Assembly: GCF_037176765.1 (NCBI RefSeq)
Contig: NC_090025.1
Coordinates: forward strand, 13,755,545 to 13,819,544
Source of the DNA: Anolis sagrei
Lineage: Eukaryota > Chordata > Lepidosauria > Squamata > Anolidae
DNA: 64,000 nucleotides
Direction of reading: 5' to 3'
This document shows, in pieces, positions 22,313 through 33,069 of the stretch (positions within the stretch are counted from its first letter, which is position 1; the number at the start of each line of letters is the position of its first letter). A program made the translations under genes and the position numbers. The notes under the pieces were generated by a model. The model was not told the DNA's origin and made no database searches. It saw only the letters and a program-made list of their open reading frames with translations.

Positions 22313-22925
22313 TTAAGATCCACTAGACAGTATCAAACTTTGGATTATCAATCAATGATTTATTACGGTCTTTGACCAGCACAGTATAGAATGGGGCACC
22401 GGTGCCCAAGGAAGGGAATCGCAGTTCCCAAGTAGGTCAGGTATAAAAGCAGATGAAAAACATGTTATAGGGGCGGAGATTGGACATGGCTGGCTAAGGA
22501 GGTCACCCTCTGAGCTCCTCGTGGGAAAAGAGAACTATTTGCAGTAAAATGAATTGCTAAGAACTGTTTGCTCCATACTCCACAACTGTAAAGCAGAAAT
22601 AAGAACCCTGTCTCCTGGAAGAAAAATTGTATTTCCTATGCTACTTGGCGATGAGACAGACTGGCCTAAGGCTGAAGGCTACCAGTATAGCTTGGCTCCT
22701 CGGCCAGAGCAGCCCCCTAAAGTTGCCTTCGAGTTCCCTGAAGAGCAGAGCGTCATAGTGGGGAGTTCGTCCTTGCTCGTGTTGCCTGTGCCTCCCACTA
22801 AGATCCCAGGACAGCCAACCAGAGCACCAAGGCCGAACACCAATTGGGCCCTACAGACAACTTAAATTATCTTCAAATACGGTCTGAATTAAGTACAAAT
22901 GCTTCGGGGGCTGTATTATCTCAAG
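22313..22925. other. Unclassified repeat-like stretch
   Basis: Contains a 103-codon + frame (22554-22865) without a recognisable domain. The start (TTTATTACGGTCTTTGACCAG near 22359-22379) looks like known interspersed-repeat sequence, but I cannot assign it. Confidence 0.3.
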
Positions 22926-24350
22926 AGGATACACTGGGAAAATTTAAGGTGTTTGTGATTCTAGCATAAAGTATCTCTGTAATCTAAATTTACCAAAACT
23001 AACATATAACCAAAGGGAAATACTAAACGGCTCAATAACAATGTCCGAAATAGACAGTGCAATTAGAAAACTAAAGAATAAAGCCCCAGGCCCAGATGGA
23101 TACACCACTATATTCTATAAAACATTTAAAAATGAACTAAGCCCTCTTCTGAAAGACATACTTAACATATGAGAAAACAAAGAATTTCACAAATCGAGGG
23201 GAAAAGCTAATATAACATTAATTCATAAAGAAAACACTGATCCGATTGAGATCAAAAACTACTGGCCCATATCACTATTAAATAATGATTAAAATATTTT
23301 CATGATAACCATGGCAGAAAGACTCAAAAAGCTTCTTGAAAAATTGGATCTCAGAAGAACAGACTGGCTTTCTCCCAAATAGGCAAACCAAGGATAACAC
23401 GAGAACTCTGACACGATTGAATATTATGAAAAAAAACAACTAGCATTGCTTGTTATAGACGCTGAAAAAGCTTTCGATAAGGTCAATTGGAATTATTTAA
23501 AACTACTACTAAAAATTAGATGTAGGAAGCAATTTCAAAAATGTGGAAGAGGCAATATATGCAACGCAACAGGCAACACTTATAATAAAGGGCCAGGAAA
23601 TTAGAAAACCGATATTGAATTCTCCAAAGACACCGAGAAGTTCTTTGTATTTCAGTTTTTTTTCCTTTTTCTATCTTTCCTTTCTTCCTTTTTTTGGCAA
23701 ATATGTTTTCTCCCACATTCTCTGTATAAACTTCCTAAAAGCACAATAAAAACTAAATTTAAAAAATTTAACAGGTGATAAAAGCAGATGAGAGGATTGG
23801 GTCTCCCTGACCTAAAATTATACTATGAAGTGTGTGCATTGGATCGGATTAAGGACTGGAAAACTCTTAAAAAATGAAAACATTGACGTTGGAAGGATTT
23901 GATCTAAGGGCTGGCATCCATATGTATGGTACAAAATGAAGGGAAAGGAGAACTTTACAAACCACTTTATAAGATCATCCCTCATAAACGTTTGGGAGAA
24001 ATATAAAAAGAATTTCTAATAAAAACCCCTCTTTGGTCTCGCCAATGGAGGCATGTCAAAGGAGAAACAGGAGGAATGAACTGGATAATATATAAGGAAA
24101 TCTTTAAAAAAACAAGATGGAAATTATATAATGAAAACGCAAGATTAAATGAACTCGTCATCTCATGGTTCCAGTATATACAGATAAGGGAATATTATAA
24201 GGATAAAAAAAGACACTTTACAGATAAAAGAGAATTCTAGGACACAATAATGCAGACTGATTAACCAAAGAATTACAAATTTATATTTAAAACTCCTTGA
24301 ATGGGCAACGGAAAAAGAACTAATTAAAGAGCCTGCTTTGCTGAGCGGCA
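22926..24350 (+). mobile_element. Old L1 ORF2 fragment
   Basis: The + strand gives IDSAIRKLKNKAPGPDG, IKNYWPISLLNND, LLVIDAEKAFDKVNWN (22926-23520), then after a gap of non-L1 sequence about 23600-23780 it resumes RGLGLPDLKLYYEVCALD, KENFTNHFIRSSLINVWEKY and WRHVKGETGGMNWI. Many stops and the missing palm segment make it ancient. The 23600-23780 gap includes a pyrimidine-rich run. Confidence 0.8.
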
Positions 24351-25390
24351 GAAACAGGGTGAGAACTCGACCTTAAGAACTCCTGCCTGGGCCAGCCTCT
24401 CCAAACATACTGGGCGTGGTCCCTACAGTTGTGCCATCTCACCTGAAGCCAGCAGTAGATAAAACACCAGAGGGTGAGAAGTGAAGCTTACAATTGTGAT
24501 TTTACTTGGTAATCTTCGATTCTCTTGGTGGCTGGTAAATGCTAACCTGACACTCAGTGTTTTCAAGGACACACCTGCGATTTCAACCATCTAGCCAACT
24601 GCTGACCTCAGATTTACCAGATATTGGGTTTAGGGTTAACAGCTAATTGACGGGGGGGGGGGGGACAGCTGTGGCCCAGTTGATGCCGGCTAGTATCCAC
24701 GGGTCCATTGGGGAGCGGCTATTCTGGTCTTTAACTAGTGAGTCGGCCCCTTTTCCACTACTCCCATCATTTCTGCTAATTCCGAATTTAATCTTTGTTT
24801 AGCCCAACTTTAACATCATACTAGTAATCCAGTCAGTCCTGGGGACATCATCAACGTTACCTTTATACCATCACTTTATAGATCTTACTAATGTTATCAA
24901 TTTTATTAGTGTTGTTATTAATTATGCTGCTGTGATTAATTCTAAGTTCTAGTTCCCATTATTAATTATTCTTGACCGGGTCCTGCCTAGCACTTTATTT
25001 ACTTACTCAGGAATACTACTGTGACAACTTCACAGGCCTGCCTTGCACTTTACAGAACAACAATTCCATTTATCTCCATGCTGCTCATGAGCCCATTGCA
25101 CTTTATCTTTGCACTAGCACTTTGTACACTCTGTGGGGGCCAGGGCAAACTGGAGTGAAGATTGCAGGGTGAGGGGAGGTGCCAGAGGGAAATGTTTATT
25201 AAATCAGAGAATATCACCTAGACCACGGGTTGAAGATAAGGAGGGAAGCCAGGGTTATCGGCCATTGCTATGGCTGATGGCTGGGTACATTGTTTTGATG
25301 ATACTTTCATTTCTAATTTAATTAAGAATAGATTGATTCTAGACAATTCTTCCCTGGCACAGTCTGCACAAACCCCAAATACTCTAATAG
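24351..25390. other. No gene recognised
   Basis: Has a G run near 24651-24663 and short open frames only. No motif identified. Confidence 0.35.
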
Positions 25391-25860
25391 AAGATGAGAA
25401 GATTAACAAAAAAAAATGACTAGATTAGATCTACATGCATAGACCCTAGTTGACTATATAAAAAACAATATATCTAGGGGCCTCAGGATATACAAAAACC
25501 TCCAGGAATGTTCAATGGATGACACTGAGTTCGTTAATAACTGGAATCTAGTGTTAAACCAAAGTTCAAGGGACTTGTTGGCACTGATCCAAAACCTCAA
25601 AGCGGTTTATCTATTGTCTGTATGTTGCTTTATTTCTTATAGTGCATTCAAGCATCATAGATAAGAATAACACCCAAAGAAGATATTACAAAACAAGTGA
25701 AACAACATGGGAGACCTTGTGTTGTGTTACAGTTCCTAACATTATGTATTGATGAAGAATCTCCTGCAACATAGAAACTGTCATTTTGAAAGCTAAAATT
25801 TCATTGTTTTCTAAAAAATATTGACAAGCAACTAACCCATCCTGGCTGATAAAAGAAGCC
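25391..25860 (+). repeat. Interspersed repeat, possibly Penelope-like
   Basis: One frame reads NISRGLRIYKN, DDTEFVNNWNLVLN and SSRDLLALIQNL, a pattern I associate with the N-terminal part of Penelope-like proteins of amphibians and reptiles. The following 200 bp (about 25600-25800) is shared, in reverse orientation, with 53920-54110. Family assignment is inference from memory of the motif and is not secure. Confidence 0.4.
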
Positions 25861-25861
25861 A

Positions 25862-26372
25862 GAGGGGGTTTGGCAGAGTGGATGAAGGTGGAGGTTAATG
25901 CCTCCTTACAGGAAGGCAAAATTCCAGCCAGCCTAAAACAGGCTGTTATAAAACCGCTGTTGGAAAAACAGTCACTGGATCCCACTCAATTAAGTCAACT
26001 ATCAGCCAGTTTCCAATCTCCCCTATTTGGGCAAAGCCATGGAACGTGTGGTGGCTTCGCAACTCCAGGGGTTCTTGGTAGACACCGATTATCTAGACCC
26101 GGCACAGTCTGGCTTTAGGCCAGGACATGGCACTGAAACAGCCTTAGTCGCCTTAGTAGAACTAGACAGGGAGTGTGTCCCTGTTGGTTCTGCTGGACCT
26201 CTCAGAAGCCTTGACCATGGTACCCCCTTCTGGGATGGGACTTGGAGGTACTGCGCTCTGCATTGGCTCCTTCCTGGAGGGTCAGTCTCAGAAGGTGTTA
26301 CTGGGTGACACCTGTTTGACTCCACAACCATTGACTTTTGGAGTTCCTCAGGGTTCAGTACTTTCCCCAATG
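25862..26372 (+). mobile_element. L2-type LINE reverse transcriptase fragment
   Basis: Reads KIPASLKQAVIKPLLEK, MERVVASQLQGFLVDTDYLD, QSGFRPGHGTETALVALVEL and FGVPQGSVLSP. This is the fingers/palm region upstream of the catalytic aspartates in L2-group LINEs. It spans two or three frames, so it is broken. It ends abruptly next to an A8/T8 tract at 26373-26380, which may be the tail of the insertion to its right. Confidence 0.85.
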
Positions 26373-26381
26373 GTTTTTTTT

Positions 26382-27066
<685 letters not shown>

Positions 27067-27650
27067 TTATTTGTCTCTCTGGCAAAAAGCCAGTTTGATC
27101 TTCATGTATCCTTGAGATAAGAACTCTTTTCAGTCTCGATGCTAGTAGTCCTGAGAATATTTTATAATCTACATTGAGCAAGGAGATAGGTTGAAAGTTT
27201 TTGATTTTTGTGTTGTCGTGGTCTTCTTTAGGTATTAGCATTATATACGGAATCCTCCATGTATCGGGCATCTTCCTCTCCTCCAAAGCTCTGTTTATCA
27301 CTTTCGTCAGGGGGGATGTTAGTACCTCACTAAATGTTTTGTAATACTTTTCCGTCAGTCCATCCGGGCCGGGGGATTTATTTGATGGTAGATCTGAGTA
27401 GCCTACGGGCTGAGAGAGTGCGGTATACAAGTAAAGTAAATAAAGTAAATAAATAGATCTGCTATTATCTTCCGTATTTCCTCTTCTGTTGCCTTCTTAT
27501 TTAGTATCTCTCTTTCCTCCTCTGTCAATTTCTTTATTTTCTGTTTTCCCAGGTAGGATAAGATCTTTTCTTTACTGGTATTATCGTCCATGTATAATTT
27601 CTTATAGAATTTGCAAAATTGTTCCTCAATATCTATTTGGTTGAAAGGGG
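27067..27650 (-). mobile_element. Twin-primed L1, non-inverted segment
   Basis: Reads DIEEQFCKFYKKLYMDDN, EEREILNKKATEEEIRK, SPGPDGLTEKYYKTF, NFQPISLLNVDYKIFSG and EDQTGFLPERQI on the minus strand. It begins exactly where the + strand piece at 27651-29040 leaves off in ORF2. It ends at about 27067, where the zinc-finger sequence takes over. A 57-bp micro-insertion splits it at 27397. Confidence 0.85.
27397..27453 (+). mobile_element. 57-bp LINE/SINE tail micro-insertion
   Basis: The 57 bp end in AAGTAAATAAAGTAAATAAA-type sequence and are flanked by TAGATCTG at 27389-27396 and 27454-27461. The body (CCTACGGGCTGAGAGAGTGCGGTATACAAG) resembles the 3' end shared by L2-type LINEs and SINEs here. 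It is a severely 5'-truncated retrotransposition. Confidence 0.75.
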
Positions 27651-29040
27651 AAAGAAAGTGAAGATCTAGGGAAGAGTAAGGGAGAGGATAGATCGGGCGG
27701 GGAGGAGGACCAGGAGAGTGGTCAGGAGAGACAAAGAAAGAGACCAAGAGAAGTATCCCCAAAGGACTATAGGATTTATGCGGACTCGGCTTTGGTGAAT
27801 ATGGAGAATGACAGTGAAAAAAATGAATTGATGGCGCAAAGAATTAAAATGTATTCAAACAATGTTAATGGCTTAAATAACCCAATAAAAGAAATAAAAT
27901 TTGGCACCAACTAAAGAAAAGGCAGTTTGATATAGTCTCTTTGCAGGAAACCCATATTTGCCACAAACATGTGGCCCACCTAACGCAAAAGAATTTGGGG
28001 AAAATGTACTATGCGTCTGGAGGAGAGAAGAAAAGGGGGGGGTAGTAAGATACGTTAAAGAAACGATTCCCTCTAAACAAGTATTCAAAGACGAAGAGGG
28101 AAGATTGTTAGGCGTTAGCTTACAATTTGGTGGGAGAAATGTGTTATTGTGTAACATCTACGCCCCCAATGGAACGAAAACAAAATTTGTAGACACATTA
28201 TATAAGAAGATAATAGAACAGGACTACGAGGATTTAATTATAATGGGTGATTTCAACGGAGTTATGGATAGAATAGATAGTAAAAAAACAAACAAACAAC
28301 TACTATGCGGGGGAACTCCCAAGAGACTTCAAACTGCTAAAAGAAAATTTAGGACTACAGGATATTTGGAGACACTTCCACAGGGACGAACTGGATTATA
28401 CTTTTTTCTCAAATCGACATAATACATGGTCGCGAATAGATATGATCTGGGGAACAAAAACAATCGTATCGAAAACAACAAAAGTCAAAATAGCGACAAG
28501 AATAAACTCGGACCATGCCCCGCTAGAAGTAATCTTTGAGAACACAGATGTCAGGGGGAAAAAAACATTTAAATGGACACTAGACGACCAGATAATAAGA
28601 GAACACAAGGACCAGGAAAACAATAAAAAGATAATTGAAGAGTTTTTCAAGATTAATACAGAACAAGATACAACAACTGATATTATTTGGGATGCCTCTA
28701 AAGCATATATAAGGGGCCACTTCATACAACAGAAAGCAAAAAGAATCAGAATTAAGAATGACAAACTCAGAAAGATAGAGGAGGAAATTAAAAAAACAGA
28801 GGCAGAACTTAAAAAAAACCCCAGACAATAAGAAAATGTGCCTACAATTGGATATACTTAGAAAAAGGATAGAATCCTTTCAGTTAGAAGAAATAAGTAA
28901 AAAACTTAAATACATGAAACAAAACCACTTCGAGAACGCTAATAAAATCGGGAGATACCTAGCATGGAAGATCAGAAGGAGAAAAAACAAACAGCAGATA
29001 AATAAAATAGAAGAGGAGGGGAAATGCTATGTCAAAGCAT
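27651..29040 (+). mobile_element. Twin-primed L1, inverted 5' segment
   Basis: Carries the end of ORF1 and ORF2 residues about 1-400 on the + strand: MAQRIKMYSNNVNGLNN at 27831, then LCNIYAPNGTKTKFVD, IIMGDFNGVMDRID, RINSDHAPLEVIFE and IIWDASKAYIRGHFIQQKAK. It ends at EEEGKCYVKA near 29037. In ORF2 the next residues are those that start the minus-strand segment ending at 27650. Head-to-head order with a junction at about 27650 is the standard outcome of twin priming. Frames are broken several times. Confidence 0.85.
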
Positions 29041-29044
29041 TGAA

Positions 29045-29345
29045 TTTTTTAAGCCTTCTGAGGAAGGGATAGCAGAAAGAAGAGTTGCTCCAGCAAATGA
29101 AACTGTGTATGATTAAAGATTCAAATTGTTTGTCACAATTGTGGCCTGAGGCTTTGCACACGGCCAACTTCATTGCTAATAGATTGTGGTGTGAGGCAAT
29201 CAAGGGAACACCATACAAAATGATGTACAACAGGCCCCCAAATCCAATGTATTAAACGATTTTTGGTCCGTTTGCAAATGTGTTCATTCCTGCTGAACAG
29301 AGAGCAAAAAATGACCGAAGTGGAGATGTTTACGTTTCGTCAGGT
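29045..29345 (+). mobile_element. Copia-type integrase fragment (fossil)
   Basis: The + strand shows a GIAERR-like start, then LWPEALHTANFIANRLW, GTPYKMMYNRPPN and IPAEQRAKND. This order matches the end of the integrase core and following region of Copia-type LTR retrotransposons. It is a broken remnant without visible LTRs, and adjoins the twin-primed L1. Confidence 0.6.
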
Positions 29346-30226
29346 ACATAAAAGATGAACAAATTTTGCCAAGAAAGCCTCTTTAGGGTTATCATCAGGC
29401 AGAAAAACTACTTGAATGCACACAAAAGTGAATTTAAGAGAAGAGACACACGGGGAGGTATATACGTTTAGTCACATTGTGGAGAAAGAAAGCATTGGCT
29501 GGCAGCTCATAACTTGGCTGGCTTTAAAAGAGTATCGGACAGTCATGGAAGTGAATGAGAAATTGGGACTGAAGACGGCTTTGGCATGACCCAGAATGGC
29601 AATGCTTTGCTCGTTATGGCCAGTCCTAATGACCAATGGCTTATCTCCCTCCCATGAATAATAAAATGACTTGTTTCAAGAACTATTGTTCTGACAGCAC
29701 TTGGGATTGGATGGTTTGGTCCCCATGGCTTCTCCTGTTGTTGACAATTAACAGTTGTCCCAGGCAAGATTTTCTAGTCCATAACAGAAAGGTTGGGAAA
29801 GAATACGCCGGCAATTCCTCCAGGAAGTCTGAGGACTGGGTATGGGGTTTTTCTTCTGTTCTGGATTGACTTAGAATATTTATAATCCTGCTCTTCAGCT
29901 ACAATTGCTCCCAGAGACTTAAAAACATCAAATTACCCTCAGATTTACAATCTTAATAAGATGTAATAAAGACACGATGGAGCTACATCTGGCTACCTCT
30001 CAGAATTACAGCATGATGAAATGATGTACATTTAATATATGTGACATCAACATGAAATGTTTGGACATCTCTGCACTACACTTTCAGTTAACCAGAACTC
30101 AAGCAACTGGCAAAATAAATTGAAGAGATAGTAAATAATGTTGGAAATATAGCAACCTTCTACAAGCTTTCTATACTAATTATTTGTTATGTATATAACT
30201 GAGATTGCTTACTAAATTTTGTGTAT
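29346..30226. other. No gene or repeat recognised
   Basis: Non-coding sequence; short open frames at 29543-29869 lack motifs. Confidence 0.35.
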
Positions 30227-30590
30227 AAAGGTAAAGATTTTCCCTTTATACACAAATGTACACAAACTTTGTTTAAAGCCCAAAAATATGTTGTCTAGTC
30301 ATGTCCAACTCTTGGGGGTGGTGTTCATCTCCACTTCTAAGCCAAAGAGCCGCTATTTTCTGTAGACATATCCAATGGATGACTGCATGGAGAGCTGTTA
30401 ACTTTCCACCAAAGCAGTACCTATTGAGCTAGTCAAATTTGCATGTTTTCAAACTGCTAGATTGGTAGAAGCTGGGGCTAACACCGGGGATCGCCCCGCT
30501 CCCCGAATTGTAACCAGCAACCGCCAGATTTTCAGTCAGCAAGTTCAGCAGCTCAGCACTTTAACCCACTGTGCCACCAAGGAATCCATT
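30227..30590 (-). mobile_element. tRNA-derived SINE (type A)
   Basis: Minus strand copy of the same SINE as 62758-63092. The tail (GGTAAAGATTTTCCC near 30232) is at the left, followed by GTCATGTCCAACTC, GACTGCATGGAG, TTTGCATGTTTTC and GAAGCTGGGGCTAAC. The tRNA-like head ends near 30575 with CCCACTGTGCCACC. About 25% diverged from the full copy by eye, hence old. Confidence 0.8.
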
Positions 30591-31160
30591 TGTATGTATA
30601 TTGGTGTGCATTTTCGCTTACTCTATGTTGTTGGAGGGACTACACACCATGGGACTCTGATCTTAAGACTGATCAGCAAGACTCCCAGAATGCGTTTGAA
30701 ACAGAAGTCAGTTCTCACTCTTTCGTTGTATTATATAAATACCTTAATAAAAATCATTTAAAAAAAAAAAAAGAAACAGAAGTCAGTTGGAGCCAGTTAG
30801 AAGTCAGTTGAGGTTTGAGTCAGAATTGAGTTAGAAGTCAGTTAATGTCAATTAGAGGCATATAGTCAGTATGCTGAAGTGAGATATTTGCTTAATTTAG
30901 GAGTCTGTTTGAAGCGGATGTATAGTACAGTTGATATATCAGTTAACATGAAACCGATAAACAATGTACCTGTATGTTAAATACATGAAGTTTGAAAGTA
31001 AATCAAATGTTAACTTTTAATGAAGACTACTCATTTCTGGTTTCTTGAGAGCCTGTTTTGAAAGCAGTATATTTTGAGTAAGAGTATATGTTCTTTTGGG
31101 CAACACTTCTGAAGATACACCTATGCATGAAATCTATAGCAGGTCTTTGTTCCTAACAGT
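30591..31160 (+). repeat. LTR-like repeat related to 130-890 (fossil)
   Basis: Contains iterated AGTCAGTT motifs (about 30700-30860) as in 405-445. The family is not identified. It hosts a 59-bp insertion at 30714-30772. Confidence 0.3.
30714..30772 (+). mobile_element. 59-bp retro-insertion with poly(A) tail
   Basis: A perfect 16-bp duplication GAAACAGAAGTCAGTT (30698-30713 and 30773-30788) flanks 59 bp that end AATAAAAATCATTTAAAAAA. The long duplication, AATAAA signal and A-tail show an extremely 5'-truncated RNA copy made by the L1 machinery. The source RNA cannot be told from so little sequence. Confidence 0.85.
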
Positions 31161-31189
31161 TCAAAGAGATAACCAGAGACATCTGTCTA

Positions 31190-31436
31190 CCAGCTGACGG
31201 TGACGCAATGGGTTAAACCCTTGAGTCAGCTGGACTGCTGACCGACAGGCCAGCGGTTTGAATCCAGGGAGAGCAGGTTGAGTTCCCTCTGTCAACTCCA
31301 GCTCCCCATGAGGGGACATCCCACAAGGATGGTAAAACAACAATCTAGGCATCCCCTGGGCAACGCCCTTGCCGGCGGCCAATTCTCACACCAGAAGCGA
31401 CTTGCAGTTTTCTCAAGTCGCTCCTAAGACAAAAAA
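31190..31436 (+). mobile_element. tRNA-derived SINE (type B)
   Basis: The head reads GGTGACGCAATGGGTTAAAC with a B-box-like GGTTTGAATCC. The body has CTCCAGCTCCCCATGAGGGG, CCACAAGGATGG and the tail AGAAGCGACTTGCAGTTTTC. Same family as 38312-38588. Confidence 0.85.
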
Positions 31437-31574
31437 AAGTCTTAACAGCTGAGAAACCTACATTGCCTTGTATGTATACTACTTGATATTTGTTAAAGTC
31501 ATAGCAGGATCAAGTGTGTGTTAAAGAAAAACCTCATGATGTTAATTATTGTGTGCAGCTGGTAATGTACGTCA

Positions 31575-32215
31575 GCTAACATGTTTGGGCCACACCCCCC
31601 TGTTGCGCCAGCTCCACTGGCTGCCGATCCAGTTCCGAGCACAATTCAAAGTGCTGGTTTTGACCTACAAAACCCTATACGGTTCCGCCCCAGTGTAGTT
31701 GTCCAAACGGATCTCCCTCTACATCCCACCTCGAAGCTTAAGATCTTCTGGGGAGGCCCTGCTCTTGACCCCGCCACTCTCACAAGTGAGGTTGGTGGGG
31801 ACGAGAAACAGGGCCTTCTCAGTGGTGGCCCCCCACCTGTGGAACTCACTCCCTGGGGAGATTAGATCGGCGACCTCCCTCCTGGCATTCAGGAAAAAAC
31901 TGAAGACCTGGGTTTGGGACCAAGCCTTCGGACACACTGGCAGCTAAATTAAGGATCTGATGACAGACAAGGACAAATGGAATGGAATGGATCTATGGAC
32001 TCTGAACCCGAGCATGAGATTGTCTTTAATATTTTATTATGCACTGATGTTTTAATTCTAACTGTTGTATTGTTTTTTTGTATTTTGTATTACTGTCAAT
32101 TGATTTAGGCATTTAATTGTGCCTCCTCTATAAGCCGCCCTGAGTCCCCCCCCCCCCCCCCCCCCCGGGGTGAGAAGGGCGGGGTATAAGTAACTGAAAT
32201 AAATAAATAAATATA
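31575..32215 (+). mobile_element. L2-type LINE 3' end
   Basis: Contains LRSSGEALLLTPPLSQVRLV and RAFSVVAPHLWNSLPGEIRS (31732-31910), the L2-group C-terminus. The 3' UTR then has a C20 run (32147-32166), a GGGGTGAGAAGGGCGGGGTA motif and an AAATAAATAAATA tail at about 32195-32215. The GCCGCCCTGAGTCC...GGGGTGAGAAGGGCGG hairpin is shared with the SINE at 37820-38285, which likely borrows this LINE's 3' end. Confidence 0.85.
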
Positions 32216-32324
32216 ACTGTATGGATTTTAGAATACAGTTTGGAGAAGTAATATATTGTTTTATACTGTTTTATATTATTATATTGCCATTAAATTGTGT
32301 ATCTGTGTTTTTGATGTGGGCGCC

Positions 32325-32412
32325 ACGGGGTTCCAATTTGTTAGCCATCCTGAGTCCCTTCTGCGGAGGTTGAGATAGAATGGGATTTAAAAGCCCAAAA
32401 TAAATAAATAAT
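32325..32412 (+). repeat. LINE/SINE 3' tail remnant
   Basis: TTAGCCATCCTGAGTCCCTT...AAATAAATAAATA resembles the L2/SINE 3' end just to its left. Confidence 0.55.
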
Positions 32413-33049
32413 ATGCTGTAATGCTGCTATGCCCTGACAGCAATGCTCTATGCTATGGTGGAATAGCTATTTACTCAAGGTTTATGTTTTGCTCTCTCAT
32501 TTGAATGATTATTCTCTGTTACTTACAAGGACTATGTAAGTTTATTTCACTGTTTGATTTTGTATGCAACACTGCAAGTTTATGCCTATGCTGTTAAGTT
32601 TTTTGTCCCCCTTTCCTCTTGCCTGTGTGTCTTTTGCATGGGACTTGGCTAAAACATGCTCTGCACAACAATATTTACCCCTAAGAAGGTTGACTCATGC
32701 AAGTTTTTAAAAGTCTTCACAGGAAGATCGTACTTTACACAAAAGGTTATAATCTGTAACAAGGTCCTGCCTTTCCAAAGGTTATGATTATTCCAAATAG
32801 AGCAAATACCAATCTCTGAAAGGGTCACACTTTCATAAAGCCTGCAGAGATTCCTGGTTTCCCCAATAAATAAAAATTAAAATGACACAATATTGTTTTT
32901 ATAATAAAGCTGAGCTACATTAAGCCAGTCTTTATTTTTCTTTTTTCTTTTACTACAGCTGTATTTCAGCTTATATTAGCTACTCCATAAAGAGTTTATA
33001 GCATGGTATAGAGTATTTAAAGCATTGGTTAAACCAATTGTGAACAGTA
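32413..33049. other. No gene recognised
   Basis: Unassigned sequence with an AATAAATAAAA motif near 32864. It may be part of an old repeat. Confidence 0.3.
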
Positions 33050-33069
33050 ATTCTCAAGCAACCAGAAAC

